DNA from: Aureimonas pseudogalii | GTDB taxonomy: Bacteria; Pseudomonadota; Alphaproteobacteria; Rhizobiales; Rhizobiaceae | Assembly (NCBI RefSeq): GCF_014196835.1 | Contig: NZ_JACIEK010000002.1 | Location: 248,001-312,000 of the forward strand | Length of the DNA: 64,000 nucleotides | Direction of reading: 5' to 3' | Shown: in pieces, positions 1-9,580 of the stretch | Position numbering within the stretch: position 1 is the stretch's first letter | Layout: every line of letters begins with the position of its first letter | Translations under genes and position numbers: made by a program | The notes under the pieces: model-generated | Databases searched by the model: none | Told to the model about the DNA's origin: nothing | The model's input: the letters and a program-made list of their open reading frames with translations, nothing else

Positions 1-466
<466 letters not shown>

Positions 467-507
467 TCACAGGGGGCATGTGGCGCGCCCGGCCGAGGCC
501 GCACGCG

Positions 508-541
508 AAAAAGCCCGGGCGCCTTACGGCACCCGGGCTTT
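508..541 (-). terminator. Rho-independent terminator of the MipA/OmpV gene
   Basis: On the minus strand a 13-bp stem (AAGCCCGGGTGCC with GGCGCCCGGGCTT, loop GTAA) is followed directly by TTTTT. It lies about 20 bases beyond the stop codon of the outer-membrane gene at 563, as expected for intrinsic termination. Confidence 0.85.
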
Positions 542-562
542 CGAGAACGAGCGACGCGTCGC

Positions 563-1423
563 TTAGAAGAGGTCGAGCGAGAAGCGCTTCGACAGGCCGA
601 TGCCGGCGAAGAACTGGTCTTCCTTGCCGATCTTCACGATCGGGGAATCCTCGGCGTCACCGATCATCCGCTCGTAGGCGGCGTTGGCGTTGAGGAACCA
701 GTCCGGGCGGAACTCGTAGCGCGCGGACGCCGCGGCGCCCACCGACTTGAAGCCCGAGCCCGCGTCGTAGGGCGAGAGGCGGCCGAAGGAGGCGAGGCTC
801 TCGATCGGCGTCACCGAGAAGTAGGTGCTCATGTACTCGGCCGAGGCGAAGGTGGTGCGCGGGCCGAGCTTCAGCGTCCACTGCTCGTTGGGGCGGGAGA
901 TGAAGTCGACGCCGGCGCCGCCGACGAAGCCCTCGGCCTCGCCGAACGCATAGCGCGCCTCGCCGTAGATCTCGGCGCTGAAGGTCTCGTAGACCGGGAA
1001 TTCGTAGCCGGCGCGAAGGCCGAGCTGGTAGGTCTCGTCGAGCGCGCGGGTGCCGAAGAGCTCCGGATAGTCGGCGGCGTTGCGCTTGTCGATGAAGCGG
1101 AATGACGGCGAGATCTTGAAGCCGCCGTAGCTCTCGTTCGGCGAGCCGATGGCGCCGAGGCCGGGGATGTTGAGATACTGCAGCGCGAAGATCGGGTAGC
1201 CGGAGACGATGTAGTCGCTGGCGCCCTCGTAGGCGGGCTGCGTGGAGACGCCGCCGCCGAGCTCGATGATGAGATCGGCATTGTTGACGATGGCGACCTC
1301 GCTCGTGTCGACGGTGGCGACCGCGTCGGCGGCAAGCGCGGGAACGGCGGTCGAGCCCAGAAGGGCGGCGACGAGAAGGGCGGTGCGCGTGGTCACGGCG
1401 GCAGGCTCCGGAAGGAATGTCAT
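563..1423 (-). CDS. MipA/OmpV family outer-membrane protein
   Basis: About 286 residues. I prefer the ATG at 1423 (MTFLPEPAAV) over an in-frame ATG at 1462, because the signal peptide follows it directly: hydrophobic LLVAALLGSTAVPALA, then an AADAV cleavage region. The mature part alternates short polar and aromatic strands (GGGVSTQPAYEGASDY, YGGFKISPSFRF, SAEIYGEARYAFG) and ends in a C-terminal aromatic residue (SLDLF). That pattern is typical of outer-membrane beta-barrels in the MipA/OmpV family, which was named for a murein-hydrolase scaffold but is often of unknown function. A strong terminator follows. It is divergent from the gene at 1655, leaving a shared 231-bp regulatory region. Confidence 0.85.
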   Translation of the reverse strand: MTFLPEPAAVTTRTALLVAALLGSTAVPALAADAVATVDTSEVAIVNNADLIIELGGGVSTQPAYEGASDYIVSGYPIFALQYLNIPGLGAIGSPNESYGGFKISPSFRFIDKRNAADYPELFGTRALDETYQLGLRAGYEFPVYETFSAEIYGEARYAFGEAEGFVGGAGVDFISRPNEQWTLKLGPRTTFASAEYMSTYFSVTPIESLASFGRLSPYDAGSGFKSVGAAASARYEFRPDWFLNANAAYERMIGDAEDSPIVKIGKEDQFFAGIGLSKRFSLDLF

Positions 1424-1654
1424 GGTGTCTTGTGCACCATTGTCGGAAGGGTGGGGCAACATTCAATCGCCGAGGCCCCGCAGCGCGGCACTCGGAAGCG
1501 CCGCTGTTGCCCGTTGGGCACGAAACCCGTCGGTAACCGATCGATGGCGACCCATCACGCCTCGGTGATCACCCGCTTCGCGCGATTGCGGCGGCGGGCC
1601 GCCTCGCTAGGGTGGCGGACGGTGCCGGGAGGGCATCGCTTCGGGAGAACCACG

Positions 1655-2635
1655 ATGGTGAAACGACGGACCCTCATCGCCGGCGCGCTGGCCGGCACGA
1701 TGCTGGCGCTCGGCGCGGCGAGTTCCTTCGCACAGGACTATCCCGCCAAGCCGGTGACGCTCGTGGTACCCTTCGCGGCCGGCGGCTCCACCGATCTCGT
1801 GGCGCGCACGCTCGCCCAGCGCATGAGCGAGTCGCTCGGCCAGCAGGTGCTCGTCGACAACAAGGGCGGGGCGGGCGGCAATCTCGGCGCGAGCTTCGTG
1901 AAACAGGCGGCGCCCGACGGCTACACGATCCTGATGGGCACGATCGCGACCCACGCGCTCGTCGCCTCGCTCTACGCCAAGCCCCCCTTCGATCCCGAAA
2001 AGGACTTCGCGCCGATCGCGCTCCTCGTCACCGTGCCGAACGTCCTCACCGTCAACAAGGACTATCCGGCCAAGGACGTGAAGGACCTGATCGCGCGGCT
2101 GAAGGAGAAGCCGGGCGAGGAGATCTATTCGTCTTCGGGCAACGGCACGCCGCTGCATCTCTCGGGCGAACTCTTCAAGTCGATGGCCGGGGTCGACATG
2201 GTGCACGTGCCCTACCAGGGCTCGGGGCCGGCGCTGGTCGACGCGGTGTCGGGCGCGGTGCCGATCAACTTCGACAACCTGCCCTCGTCCACCGAGTTCA
2301 TCCGCTCCGGCGCGCTGCGGGCGCTCGCGGTGACCACCAAGACGCGTGCCGCCAACTTCCCGGACGTGCCGACGATGGAGGAGGCGGGGGTTCCCGGCTA
2401 CGAGACCAACACCTGGAACGCCTTCTTCGCGCCGGCCGGCACGCCTCCGGCAGTGATCGCGCGGCTGAACGCGGCGGCGAACGAGGCGGTCGCCGACCCC
2501 AAGGTGAAGGCGCGGCTCGCCGAGGTCGGCGCCACCACCGTGGGCGGCACGCCCGAAGAACTCGCCGCGCACGTGACGAAGGAGATCGCCCGCTGGCGCC
2601 CGGTGATCGAGGCCTCGGGCGCGCGCATCGAATAG
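1655..2635 (+). CDS. TctC/Bug family periplasmic substrate-binding protein
   Basis: 326 residues. The ATG at 1655 gives MVKRRTLIAGALAGTMLALG and a signal peptide ending in SSFAQ; the upstream in-frame extension has no signal-like character. The mature protein starts DYPAKPVTLVVPFAAGGSTD, the hallmark of the Bug/TctC fold, followed by GQQVLVDNKGGAGG and VPYQGSGPALVD. Such proteins deliver carboxylates to tripartite tricarboxylate transporters (TctA/TctB). No tctA or tctB gene lies nearby, so it is an orphan binding protein with unknown ligand, as is common in this family. Confidence 0.92.
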   Translation: MVKRRTLIAGALAGTMLALGAASSFAQDYPAKPVTLVVPFAAGGSTDLVARTLAQRMSESLGQQVLVDNKGGAGGNLGASFVKQAAPDGYTILMGTIATHALVASLYAKPPFDPEKDFAPIALLVTVPNVLTVNKDYPAKDVKDLIARLKEKPGEEIYSSSGNGTPLHLSGELFKSMAGVDMVHVPYQGSGPALVDAVSGAVPINFDNLPSSTEFIRSGALRALAVTTKTRAANFPDVPTMEEAGVPGYETNTWNAFFAPAGTPPAVIARLNAAANEAVADPKVKARLAEVGATTVGGTPEELAAHVTKEIARWRPVIEASGARIE

Positions 2636-2705
2636 GCGGTCGGCCCCTCCCCGCGTCGGCCGAAGGACCGGTGCGGGCGGGGGCCTTTGCGCCGGAGGGG
2701 CCGCC

Positions 2706-2972
2706 TTACGCCGCGCCCTTGGCGAGCCAGTCCTTCAGCGCCTGGTTCACCCGCGTCTGCCAGCCCTTGCCGGAGGCCCGCAGCGCCGCGGCCACCTCGG
2801 CGTCGAGCCGCAGCGTGACGCGCGCCTTCGGATGCTCGGCGGGCGGGCGCCCGCGCCGGATGAGCACGCCGTTCTCGTGGAGATCGGCGCGGTCGAACCA
2901 TTCGTCCGTCAACTCGGGCGCATCGTCTGGGTCAATCCAGTCGGACGGCGTATCGAGCCTGTTCTCGCTCAT
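2706..2972 (-). CDS. brnA: BrnA family antitoxin
   Basis: 88 residues. The N-terminal half is acidic (DTPSDWIDPDDAPELTDEWF). The C-terminal half has the ribbon-helix-helix-like segment ARVTLRLDAEVAAALRASG followed by WQTRVNQALKDWL, the usual BrnA layout. In the family this part binds DNA and the protein neutralises BrnT. The gene overlaps the 3' end of brnT by 41 bp, so the two are translationally coupled with the toxin gene first, the standard BrnTA order. Autoregulation of the shared promoter upstream of 3207 is expected from the family but no operator is obvious. Confidence 0.88.
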   Translation of the reverse strand: MSENRLDTPSDWIDPDDAPELTDEWFDRADLHENGVLIRRGRPPAEHPKARVTLRLDAEVAAALRASGKGWQTRVNQALKDWLAKGAA

Positions 2973-3207
2973 TGGCTTTCCTCATCGAGATGACGTGGCG
3001 AGCCCCGTCTCGCGGCGTCCACACCACCACCATCATCCGGCCGTCGAGACGGCCGACGGTGATGATGCGGACCTCGCCATAATCATGCCGGTCGTCTTCC
3101 TGATCGAAGGTTCGGCCGGCGAAGACGACCTCCGCCAGCGCGAAGTCGATGCCGCGCTCTCGAAGGGTGCGCTCGCGCTTGGACGGGTCGAAGGTGATCC
3201 TCGCCAT
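2932..3207 (-). CDS. brnT: BrnT family ribonuclease toxin
   Basis: 91 residues. The sequence has the expected BrnT course: ITFDPSKRERTLRERGIDF, then FAGRTFDQEDDRHDYGEVR, VGRLDGRMMVVVWTPRDG, and ISMRKANEREQARY at the end. The RKAN-xRE motif near residue 76 and the paired D/E-R residues are characteristic of this RelE-like fold, which cleaves RNA. It precedes and overlaps brnA. The length is normal for the family and no lesion is visible, so the toxin is probably functional. The pair sits between an orphan transport gene and a peptidase gene with no mobile element in sight. Confidence 0.9.
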   Translation of the reverse strand: MARITFDPSKRERTLRERGIDFALAEVVFAGRTFDQEDDRHDYGEVRIITVGRLDGRMMVVVWTPRDGARHVISMRKANEREQARYAVRLD

Positions 3208-3231
3208 ATTTGTACCGACATCTAATCCCGG

Positions 3232-4629
3232 TCAACCCGCCCCGCGCTCGCCCAGCGCCGCCAGCACCCGGGCCCAGGAGCGCTGGCCCTTGGCGAAGGA
3301 GGCGAGCTCGTACTTCTCGTTCGGCGAGTGGATGCGGTCGTCGCCGAGGCCGAAGCCGATGAGGAGCGAGGGCATGTCGAGGCGGCGCTTGAACTCGCCG
3401 ACCACGGGGATCGAGCCGCCCATGCCGATCATCACGGCGGGCTTGGGCCATTCCGCCGACAGCGCCTCGCGCGCGGTCTCGAGCACCGGGCTGTCGAAGG
3501 GCAGCTGGATCGCCGGAGAGCCGCCGTGCTCGTGGAACTCGGCCGTGCAGTCGGCCGGCAGGCGCTCCGTGACGAAGGCGCGGAAGGCGGCGCGGATGGC
3601 CGCCGGGTCCTGGTCGAAGACGAGGCGGAACGAAATCTTGGCATGCGCCTCGGCCGCGATCACCGTCTTGAAGCCCTTGCCGGTGTAGCCGCCCTCGATG
3701 CCGTTGACCTCGGCGGTGGGGCGCGACCACGTCTGTTCCAGCACCGAGCGGCCCTTCTCGCCCGCCGGCACCGAGAGCCCGACCGAGCCGAGGAACGCCT
3801 CTTCCGAGAAGTCCAGCCGGTCCCACACCGCCTTCACCTCGGCCGGCAGCTCGGGCACGCCGTCATAGAAACCGGGCAGCGTGACGCGGCCCGTCTCGTC
3901 GTGGAGATCGGCGATGATCTTGGCCAGGACATGGATCGGGTTGGCGGCCGCGCCGCCGAAATAGCCCGAATGGAGATCCATCGAGGCCGCCTTGATGGTC
4001 ACCTGTTCGCCCACCAGTCCGCGAAGGCCGGTGGAGATGGCGGGCGTGTCGCGGTCCCACATGTTGGTGTCGCAGATCAGCGCGACGTCGGCCGAGAGCT
4101 CCTCACGATGCGCGTCGAGGAAGGGCAGGAGCGAGGGCGAACCCGACTCTTCCTCGCCTTCGAGGAAGATCGTGACCGTGCAGGGCAGCGATCCCGTCTC
4201 GGCGATGAAGGCGCGGCAGGCCTCGACGAAGGTCATCAGCTGGCCCTTGTCGTCCGCGGTGCCGCGCCCGACGAGACGCTTCGTGCCGTCGGGCATCGCC
4301 TTCACCTGCGGATCGAAGGGATCGGTGTCCCAGAGCGCGAGGGGGTCCACCGGCTGCACGTCGTAATGGCCGTAGAAGAGGACGTGCGGGCTGCCCTCCG
4401 GCCCGCGGCGGTGGGCGACCACCATCGGATGGCCCGTGGTCTCGGCGACGCGCGCCTCGAAGCCGACCGCCGAGAGATCGCCGGCCAGCCACTCGGCGGC
4501 GCGCCGGCAGTCCGGCGCGAAGGCGGGGTCGGTGGAGATCGAGGGAATGCGCAGGAGATCCTGCAACCGCTCGACCGAGCGGTCGAGATGGAGGTCGAGG
4601 CGGGCGAGGACGCTGTCGAGATCGGCCAT
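3232..4629 (-). CDS. M20 family metallopeptidase (carnosinase-like dipeptidase)
   Basis: 465 residues starting MADLDSVLARLDLHL; the ATG at 4629 is chosen because the upstream in-frame extension (Pro/Arg-rich) looks non-coding. Zinc-site motifs of M20 peptidases are present: GHYDVQP (metal His and Asp), GRGTADDKGQ (bridging Asp) and EGEEESGS (catalytic and metal Glu). The segment ASMDLHSGYFGGAAANP marks the start of the lid/dimerisation domain. Subfamily features point to dipeptidase activity of the carnosinase/CNDP type, but the substrate is not deducible. No signal peptide, hence probably cytoplasmic. It is transcribed alone, away from the long structured region upstream of polA. Confidence 0.88.
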   Translation of the reverse strand: MADLDSVLARLDLHLDRSVERLQDLLRIPSISTDPAFAPDCRRAAEWLAGDLSAVGFEARVAETTGHPMVVAHRRGPEGSPHVLFYGHYDVQPVDPLALWDTDPFDPQVKAMPDGTKRLVGRGTADDKGQLMTFVEACRAFIAETGSLPCTVTIFLEGEEESGSPSLLPFLDAHREELSADVALICDTNMWDRDTPAISTGLRGLVGEQVTIKAASMDLHSGYFGGAAANPIHVLAKIIADLHDETGRVTLPGFYDGVPELPAEVKAVWDRLDFSEEAFLGSVGLSVPAGEKGRSVLEQTWSRPTAEVNGIEGGYTGKGFKTVIAAEAHAKISFRLVFDQDPAAIRAAFRAFVTERLPADCTAEFHEHGGSPAIQLPFDSPVLETAREALSAEWPKPAVMIGMGGSIPVVGEFKRRLDMPSLLIGFGLGDDRIHSPNEKYELASFAKGQRSWARVLAALGERGAG

Positions 4630-5258
4630 GGGGCGCTCCGTCGGGGCAGGCGGGCGCCCCCCGAGGAGCGCCGCCGGATGGCGACGGGCATAACGCGGCA
4701 AGGTCGCGAAGGCAAAGCGGTGCGCGGTTACGGAGATTAATGCATAAGAGCCGTACCACGCCGGCTGGAACGACGATCGAAGCGCAAGCGGAGTTCAATT
4801 TCCGCGTAACGGGAACGATCGAGATGTGTCGGAAGGGAGGGGAGACGCAGAAGAAGAGCCGTCGCTGACTGGAGGGGGGTTGTCGCGACGGCTCCTTCTG
4901 ATCGAGCGGAGGCCCCGAGAGGGGGGATGGGACGATCCGCTCACGTTCGGCTGCAAAGCGGGGGACGAGCTCTGGGCCGAAGGCGACGCTTATCTGCGCC
5001 GTTGATCATCAAATGCGCTTCCCTCGCATTCGGTTCAAGCGAGTGCGATCACATCCGCGTGATAATCAACCTTAAACATTTGTCATGTCGGTCCGCTTGT
5101 GCTTCCAGGCCGCGATCGACCTCGGAGCCAGCGCCGCGCTCGCCTCGAAAGTTCACGGCCGTCTCGGGCGATCTCGGTGGCAGAACCCCTCGCTCGGTGT
5201 CGGGCCCCGCCCCGAGGATCGATGGACTCGGGCTCGCCCGCGCGATACCACGGGCGCC
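4630..5258. other. 629-bp intergenic region with dense dyad symmetry
   Basis: No convincing protein gene lies between the dipeptidase start and polA. The region holds a G-rich (plus) / C-rich (minus) segment with two hairpins at 4831-4942, described separately. Further along is a nested pair of inverted repeats. The outer arms are GTTGATCATCA (5001-5011) and TGATAATCAAC (5060-5070), 11 bp with one mismatch. Inside is AATGCG (5012-5017) with CGCATT (5025-5030). The part around 4990-5085 is clearly more A+T-rich than its surroundings, which suggests promoter or operator DNA for polA or for a leftward transcript. Confidence 0.6.
4831..4942 (-). ncRNA. candidate small RNA with anti-Shine-Dalgarno loops (alpha-r14/CcsR-like)
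   Basis: On the minus strand two successive hairpins can be drawn. The first has arms GAGCGGA and TCCGCTC (plus 4936-4942 and 4904-4910). The second has a 14-bp stem with one bulge (plus 4885-4899 with 4852-4865). Both loops carry C-rich anti-SD sequence: ATCCCCCCTCTC in the first and AACCCCCCTCCAG in the second. A third C/U-rich stretch, CTCCCCTCCC, follows at about 4834-4843. Stem-loops presenting CCUCC-type motifs are the hallmark of the alpha-r14 and CcsR ('cuckoo') small RNAs of alphaproteobacteria. I see no clear terminator, so the 3' end and even the strand are inference. It could instead be the 5' leader of the dipeptidase gene. Confidence 0.45.
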
Positions 5259-8180
5259 ATGCAAAAGGGCGACCACCTCTTCCTCGTCGACGGCTCGGCG
5301 TACATCTTCCGAGCCTATCATGCGCTGCCGCCGCTGACGCGCAAGTCCGACGGGCTGCCGATCGGCGCCGTGTCGGGCTTCTGCAACATGCTGTGGAAGC
5401 TGGTGGAGGAATCGCGCGAGACCTCGGTCGGCGTCGCGCCGACGCATTTCGCCGTGATCTTCGACCATTCCTCCACGACCTTCCGCAATGCGCTGTACGA
5501 CCAGTACAAGGCCAACCGGCAGGCGCCGCCCGAAGACCTCGTGCCGCAGTTCGCGGTGATCCGCGAGGCGGTGCGCGCCTTCGATCTGCCCTGCGTCGAG
5601 AAGCAGGGCTTCGAAGCCGACGATCTCATCGCCACCTACACGCGCCTCGCGGTGGAGGCCGGCGGCGACGTCACCATCGTCTCGTCCGACAAGGACCTGA
5701 TGCAGCTCGTCGGCCCCGGCGTCATCCTCTACGACCAGATGAAGGACAAACGCCTCGGCCCGCAGGAGGTGTTCGAGAAGTTCGGCGTCTACCCCGAGAA
5801 GATGATCGACCTGCAGGCGCTCGTCGGCGACAGCTCCGACAACGTGCCGGGCGTGCCCGGCATCGGGCCGAAGACCGCCGCCGACCTTCTGGGCGCCTAC
5901 GGGACGCTGGAAAACCTTCTGGAGAACGCCGGCGAGATCAAGCAGGCCAAGCGCCGCGAAAGCATCCTCGCCCATGCCGAGCAGGCCCGCCTGTCGAAGC
6001 GCCTCGTCACGCTCGATCAGCACACGCCGCTCGAGGTCGGGCTCGACGATCTCTTCATCCACGAACCCGACGGCGAGAAGCTAGTGGCCTTCCTCAAGGC
6101 GATGGAATTCACCTCGCTGACGCGGCGCGTCACCGCCAAGCTCGGCACCGACGCCTCGGCCGTCGAGGCGGCGCAGGTCGACGTCACCGCCCCGGCGCGC
6201 GGCCCCGACCTCGATCCCGGCGGCACGCCGGGCGGGGAGAAGACCGGCTCGCATCTCGCCATGACCCCGGCCGCGCATGCCGCCGAGCGGCTGCAGGCGG
6301 AAGCCGCGACGCCGGTGGATCGCTCCACCTACGAGACGGTGCGCGACGAGGCGCGCCTCGAACACTGGATCGCGCGGGCACGCGAGACGGGCGTCGTCGC
6401 CTTCGACGTCGAGACGACGTCGCTCGACGCGATGCGCGCCGATCTCGTCGGCCTGTCGCTGGCGGTGGCGCCCGGCGAGGCGGCCTACGTGCCGATCGCC
6501 CATGTCGGCGAGGGCGGCGGCGATCTCCTGTCGGACGAGGCGGCGCGGGAAGGCGTCGGCGCGCAGATCCCGCTCGGCACCGTGCTCGATCTCCTGAAGC
6601 CCCTGCTCGAGGACCCCGCGATCCTCAAGGTCGCGCAGAACGCCAAGTACGACTATCTCGTGATGCGCCGCCATGGGGTCGAGACCGCGCCGCTCGACGA
6701 CACGATGCTGATCTCCTACGTGCTCGACGCCTCCTCCTCGCTGGAGGGCCACGGCATGGACGAATTGTCGGAGCGCTTCCTCGGGCACAAGCCGATCTCC
6801 TTCAAGGAGCTCTGCGGCTCCGGCCGGACGCTGAAGCCGATCGCGGCCGTCGCGATCGAGCGGGTGAGCGAATACGCCGCCGAGGACGCCGACGTGACGC
6901 TGCGGCTCTGGCGCGTGCTGAAGCCGCGCCTCGCGGCCGAGGGCCTCGCCCATGTCTACGAGCGGCTGGAGCGTCCGCTCGTGCCGGTGCTGGCGCGCAT
7001 GGAGGAGCGAGGCATCCGCACCGACCGGCAGATCCTGTCGCGCCTCTCCGGCCGCTTCGCGCAGAAGGCGGCCGGCCTCGAGGCCGACATCCACATCCTC
7101 GCCGGCGAGCCCTTCAACGTCGGCAGCCCCAAGCAGCTCGGCGAGATCCTCTTCGGCAAGCTGGGGCTTCCGGGGGGCAAGAAGACCAAGACCGGGCAAT
7201 GGGCCACCGACGCGCGGCTGCTCGAAGACCTCGCCGCCGAGGGCCACGACCTGCCGCGCCGCATCGTCGACTGGCGCCAGCTCACCAAGCTCAAGGGCAC
7301 CTACACCGACGCGCTGCCGACCTACATGGATGCCGAGGATCGCATCCACACCTCCTATTCCATGGCCTCCACCACCACGGGGCGCCTCTCCTCGTCGGAG
7401 CCCAACCTCCAGAACATTCCCGTGCGCACCGAAGAGGGCCGCGCCATCCGCACCGCCTTCGTGGCGCCCGCCGGCCACAAGCTGCTCTCGGCCGACTACA
7501 GCCAGATCGAACTGCGGCTGCTGGCCCACATGGCCGAGATCCCGCAGCTGACGGAAGCCTTCCGCCAGGGCATCGACATCCACGCGATGACGGCGTCCGA
7601 GATGTTCGGGGTGCCGGTCGAGGGCATGCCGTCCGACGTGCGCCGCCGCGCCAAGGCGATCAACTTCGGCATCGTCTACGGCATCTCCGCCTTCGGCCTC
7701 GCCGCGCAGCTCTCCATCCCGCGCGAGGAGGCGGGCGCCTACATCAAGCGCTATTTCGAGCGCTTCCCCGGCATCCGCGACTACATGGACCGGGTGAAGC
7801 TGTTCTGCCGGCGCACCGGCCATGTCGAGACGCTGTTCGGCCGGCGCGCGCACTATCCCGACATCGGTTCCTCCAATCCGCAGGTGCGCGCCGCGGTGGA
7901 GCGCGCCGCGATCAACGCCCCGATCCAGGGCTCGGCCGCCGACATCATCCGCCGCGCCATGGTGCGCATGGAGGAGGCGCTCGCGGCCGAGCGCCTGTCG
8001 GCTCGCATGCTGCTGCAGGTGCACGACGAGCTCGTGTTCGAGGTGCCCGACGACGAGGTCGAGGCGACGATCCCCGTGGTCCGCCGCGTGATGGAGCGGG
8101 CCGCCGACCCGGTGGTGGAACTCGCGGTGCCGCTCGTCGTTGATGCGCGGGCGGCCGCGAACTGGGACGAAGCCCACTGA
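5259..8180 (+). CDS. polA: DNA polymerase I
   Basis: 973 residues. The ATG at 5259 starts MQKGDHLFLVDGSAYIFRAYHALPP, the usual PolA N-terminus; the upstream in-frame 58 codons are unlike the family. The 5' nuclease domain covers roughly residues 1-290 (EADDLIATY, VSSDKDLMQLV, GDSSDNVPGVPGIGPKTA). The 3'-5' exonuclease domain retains its metal ligands: FDVETTSLD (Exo I), QNAKYDYLVM (Exo II) and YAAEDADVTLRLW (Exo III), so proofreading is probably active. Polymerase motifs are TTTGRLSS, SADYSQIELRLLAH (A), RRRAKAINFGIVYGIS (B) and LLQVHDELVFEVP (C). It acts in repair and Okazaki-fragment processing and is transcribed alone after the structured intergenic region. Confidence 0.98.
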   Translation: MQKGDHLFLVDGSAYIFRAYHALPPLTRKSDGLPIGAVSGFCNMLWKLVEESRETSVGVAPTHFAVIFDHSSTTFRNALYDQYKANRQAPPEDLVPQFAVIREAVRAFDLPCVEKQGFEADDLIATYTRLAVEAGGDVTIVSSDKDLMQLVGPGVILYDQMKDKRLGPQEVFEKFGVYPEKMIDLQALVGDSSDNVPGVPGIGPKTAADLLGAYGTLENLLENAGEIKQAKRRESILAHAEQARLSKRLVTLDQHTPLEVGLDDLFIHEPDGEKLVAFLKAMEFTSLTRRVTAKLGTDASAVEAAQVDVTAPARGPDLDPGGTPGGEKTGSHLAMTPAAHAAERLQAEAATPVDRSTYETVRDEARLEHWIARARETGVVAFDVETTSLDAMRADLVGLSLAVAPGEAAYVPIAHVGEGGGDLLSDEAAREGVGAQIPLGTVLDLLKPLLEDPAILKVAQNAKYDYLVMRRHGVETAPLDDTMLISYVLDASSSLEGHGMDELSERFLGHKPISFKELCGSGRTLKPIAAVAIERVSEYAAEDADVTLRLWRVLKPRLAAEGLAHVYERLERPLVPVLARMEERGIRTDRQILSRLSGRFAQKAAGLEADIHILAGEPFNVGSPKQLGEILFGKLGLPGGKKTKTGQWATDARLLEDLAAEGHDLPRRIVDWRQLTKLKGTYTDALPTYMDAEDRIHTSYSMASTTTGRLSSSEPNLQNIPVRTEEGRAIRTAFVAPAGHKLLSADYSQIELRLLAHMAEIPQLTEAFRQGIDIHAMTASEMFGVPVEGMPSDVRRRAKAINFGIVYGISAFGLAAQLSIPREEAGAYIKRYFERFPGIRDYMDRVKLFCRRTGHVETLFGRRAHYPDIGSSNPQVRAAVERAAINAPIQGSAADIIRRAMVRMEEALAAERLSARMLLQVHDELVFEVPDDEVEATIPVVRRVMERAADPVVELAVPLVVDARAAANWDEAH

Positions 8181-8365
8181 CGCCGCCGCGCGCGAAGGCT
8201 CACCGACGCGACAAAGTCGCGCACCATGGGATGTGTCGTCTTCACGACCGAACCGCGTGCTAATCCCACCGCTCGCACCATCGAACCCGGCCGATCGCGC
8301 CGGGGCCGGTGTCGGCCGAAGGCTCGACAACAACCTGCGGGAAGGCCCGCTGCCAAGGAGACGGC

Positions 8366-9580
8366 ATGGGTCATCAGGATGTCGAAAAGCCGGTGGGCGT
8401 CCAGATGCCGGACGGCATGACGACGGCTGCGCTCGCCAAGGTTCCGCTGGCGCTCGTCCTCACCAACCCGCATCTCGACGACAACCCCATCGTCTACGCC
8501 AACCAGGCCTTCGCCCGCATCACCGGCTATGCGGTGGAGGCGACGGTGGGCCGCAACTGCCGTTTCCTCCAGGGGCCCGACACCGACCCGGACGCCTCGC
8601 GAAAAATCTCCGCGGCGCTCAGGGCGGAAGAGGATATCACCCTCGATCTCGTGAACTACCGGGCCGACGGCACCAAGTTCCTCAACCGGCTCATGATCAC
8701 GCCGCTCTACGACGCCGAGAACCGGCTGCAATGCTTCCTCGGCGTGCAGCGCGATCTCAGCGAGGGCCGGGATCTCTCGGTGTCGCGCGAAGCGGGCGGG
8801 GCAGCCGAGAAACTCGACTCCGCGCTCGGCGAGATCCAGCACCGGGTGAAGAACCATCTGGCGATGATCATCGGCATGATCCGCATGCAGTCGCGCGCCC
8901 ATACCAGCGCCGATGCGTTCACCGCGCTCGCCCGGCGCATCGAGAGCCTGCAACTCCTCTATCAGGAGATGACGGAGGCCGGCGTCGGCTCGGCGCGCTC
9001 GCAGCGCATCCCGCTCGGCGCCTATATCAGCCGCATCGCCTCCACCATCGGCTATCTCGACGGGCGGCGCTCGGTGCGCGTCAACGTCGACTGCGACTCG
9101 ATCGAGGTCAGCGTCGAGCGCGCCGCGCGCATCGGCCTGCTCTTCTCCGAACTCCTGACCAACGCCCTGAAACACGCTTTCGCCGGCCGCGACGAGGGGC
9201 TGGTGGAGGCGCGCCTGAAGATGCTCTCCTCGGGCGTCATCCGCATGACCGTGACCGACGACGGCATCGGGCTGCCGAAGGGCGCGAACTGGCCGCACGG
9301 CGCCGAGCGCGGCCAGTCTCGCCAGCGCGTCGCCGAGGCGGTGGATCTTCCCGCCGAGCCCAATGCGGCGCGCCAGATCGCCGGCTCGATCGCGGAGGCC
9401 TCGGGCGGCGAACTGCATGTCGGCGGCAAGCCGGAGGCGCCCGCCGGCCCCGCCCACCAGACCGGGGGCTTGGGCGGTCGCATCGTCGTCTCGCTGGTGC
9501 GCGGTCTCGACGCGCGCATCGACGTGAATGGTGATACGGTCGGCACCACCGTGACCGTGGACATCCCCAGCGACGAATGA
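8366..9580 (+). CDS. blue-light LOV-domain histidine kinase (HisKA_2/HWE type)
   Basis: 404 residues; the ATG at 8366 has an AAGGAG Shine-Dalgarno at 8355-8360. Residues 25-135 form a PAS/LOV domain with the photoactive signature GRNCRFLQG; Cys65 is the residue that forms the flavin adduct in known LOV proteins. A transmitter follows with [16 protein letters not shown] (phosphoacceptor His159), an N box ([13 protein letters not shown]) and a G box (VTDDGIGLP). After the G box an insertion of about 70 residues rich in Ala/Gly/Pro separates it from the closing [12 protein letters not shown], longer than usual. No transmembrane segment, so it is a soluble light sensor. No response regulator lies nearby. 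Its last four bases overlap the start of pyrF. Confidence 0.92.
   Translation: MGHQDVEKPVGVQMPDGMTTAALAKVPLALVLTNPHLDDNPIVYANQAFARITGYAVEATVGRNCRFLQGPDTDPDASRKISAALRAEEDITLDLVNYRADGTKFLNRLMITPLYDAENRLQCFLGVQRDLSEGRDLSVSREAGGAAEKLDSALGEIQHRVKNHLAMIIGMIRMQSRAHTSADAFTALARRIESLQLLYQEMTEAGVGSARSQRIPLGAYISRIASTIGYLDGRRSVRVNVDCDSIEVSVERAARIGLLFSELLTNALKHAFAGRDEGLVEARLKMLSSGVIRMTVTDDGIGLPKGANWPHGAERGQSRQRVAEAVDLPAEPNAARQIAGSIAEASGGELHVGGKPEAPAGPAHQTGGLGGRIVVSLVRGLDARIDVNGDTVGTTVTVDIPSDE

Noticed and set aside
6081-8333. 750-codon minus-strand frame opposite polA
   Set aside because: Shadow of polA; composition is that of complementary high-G+C codons.
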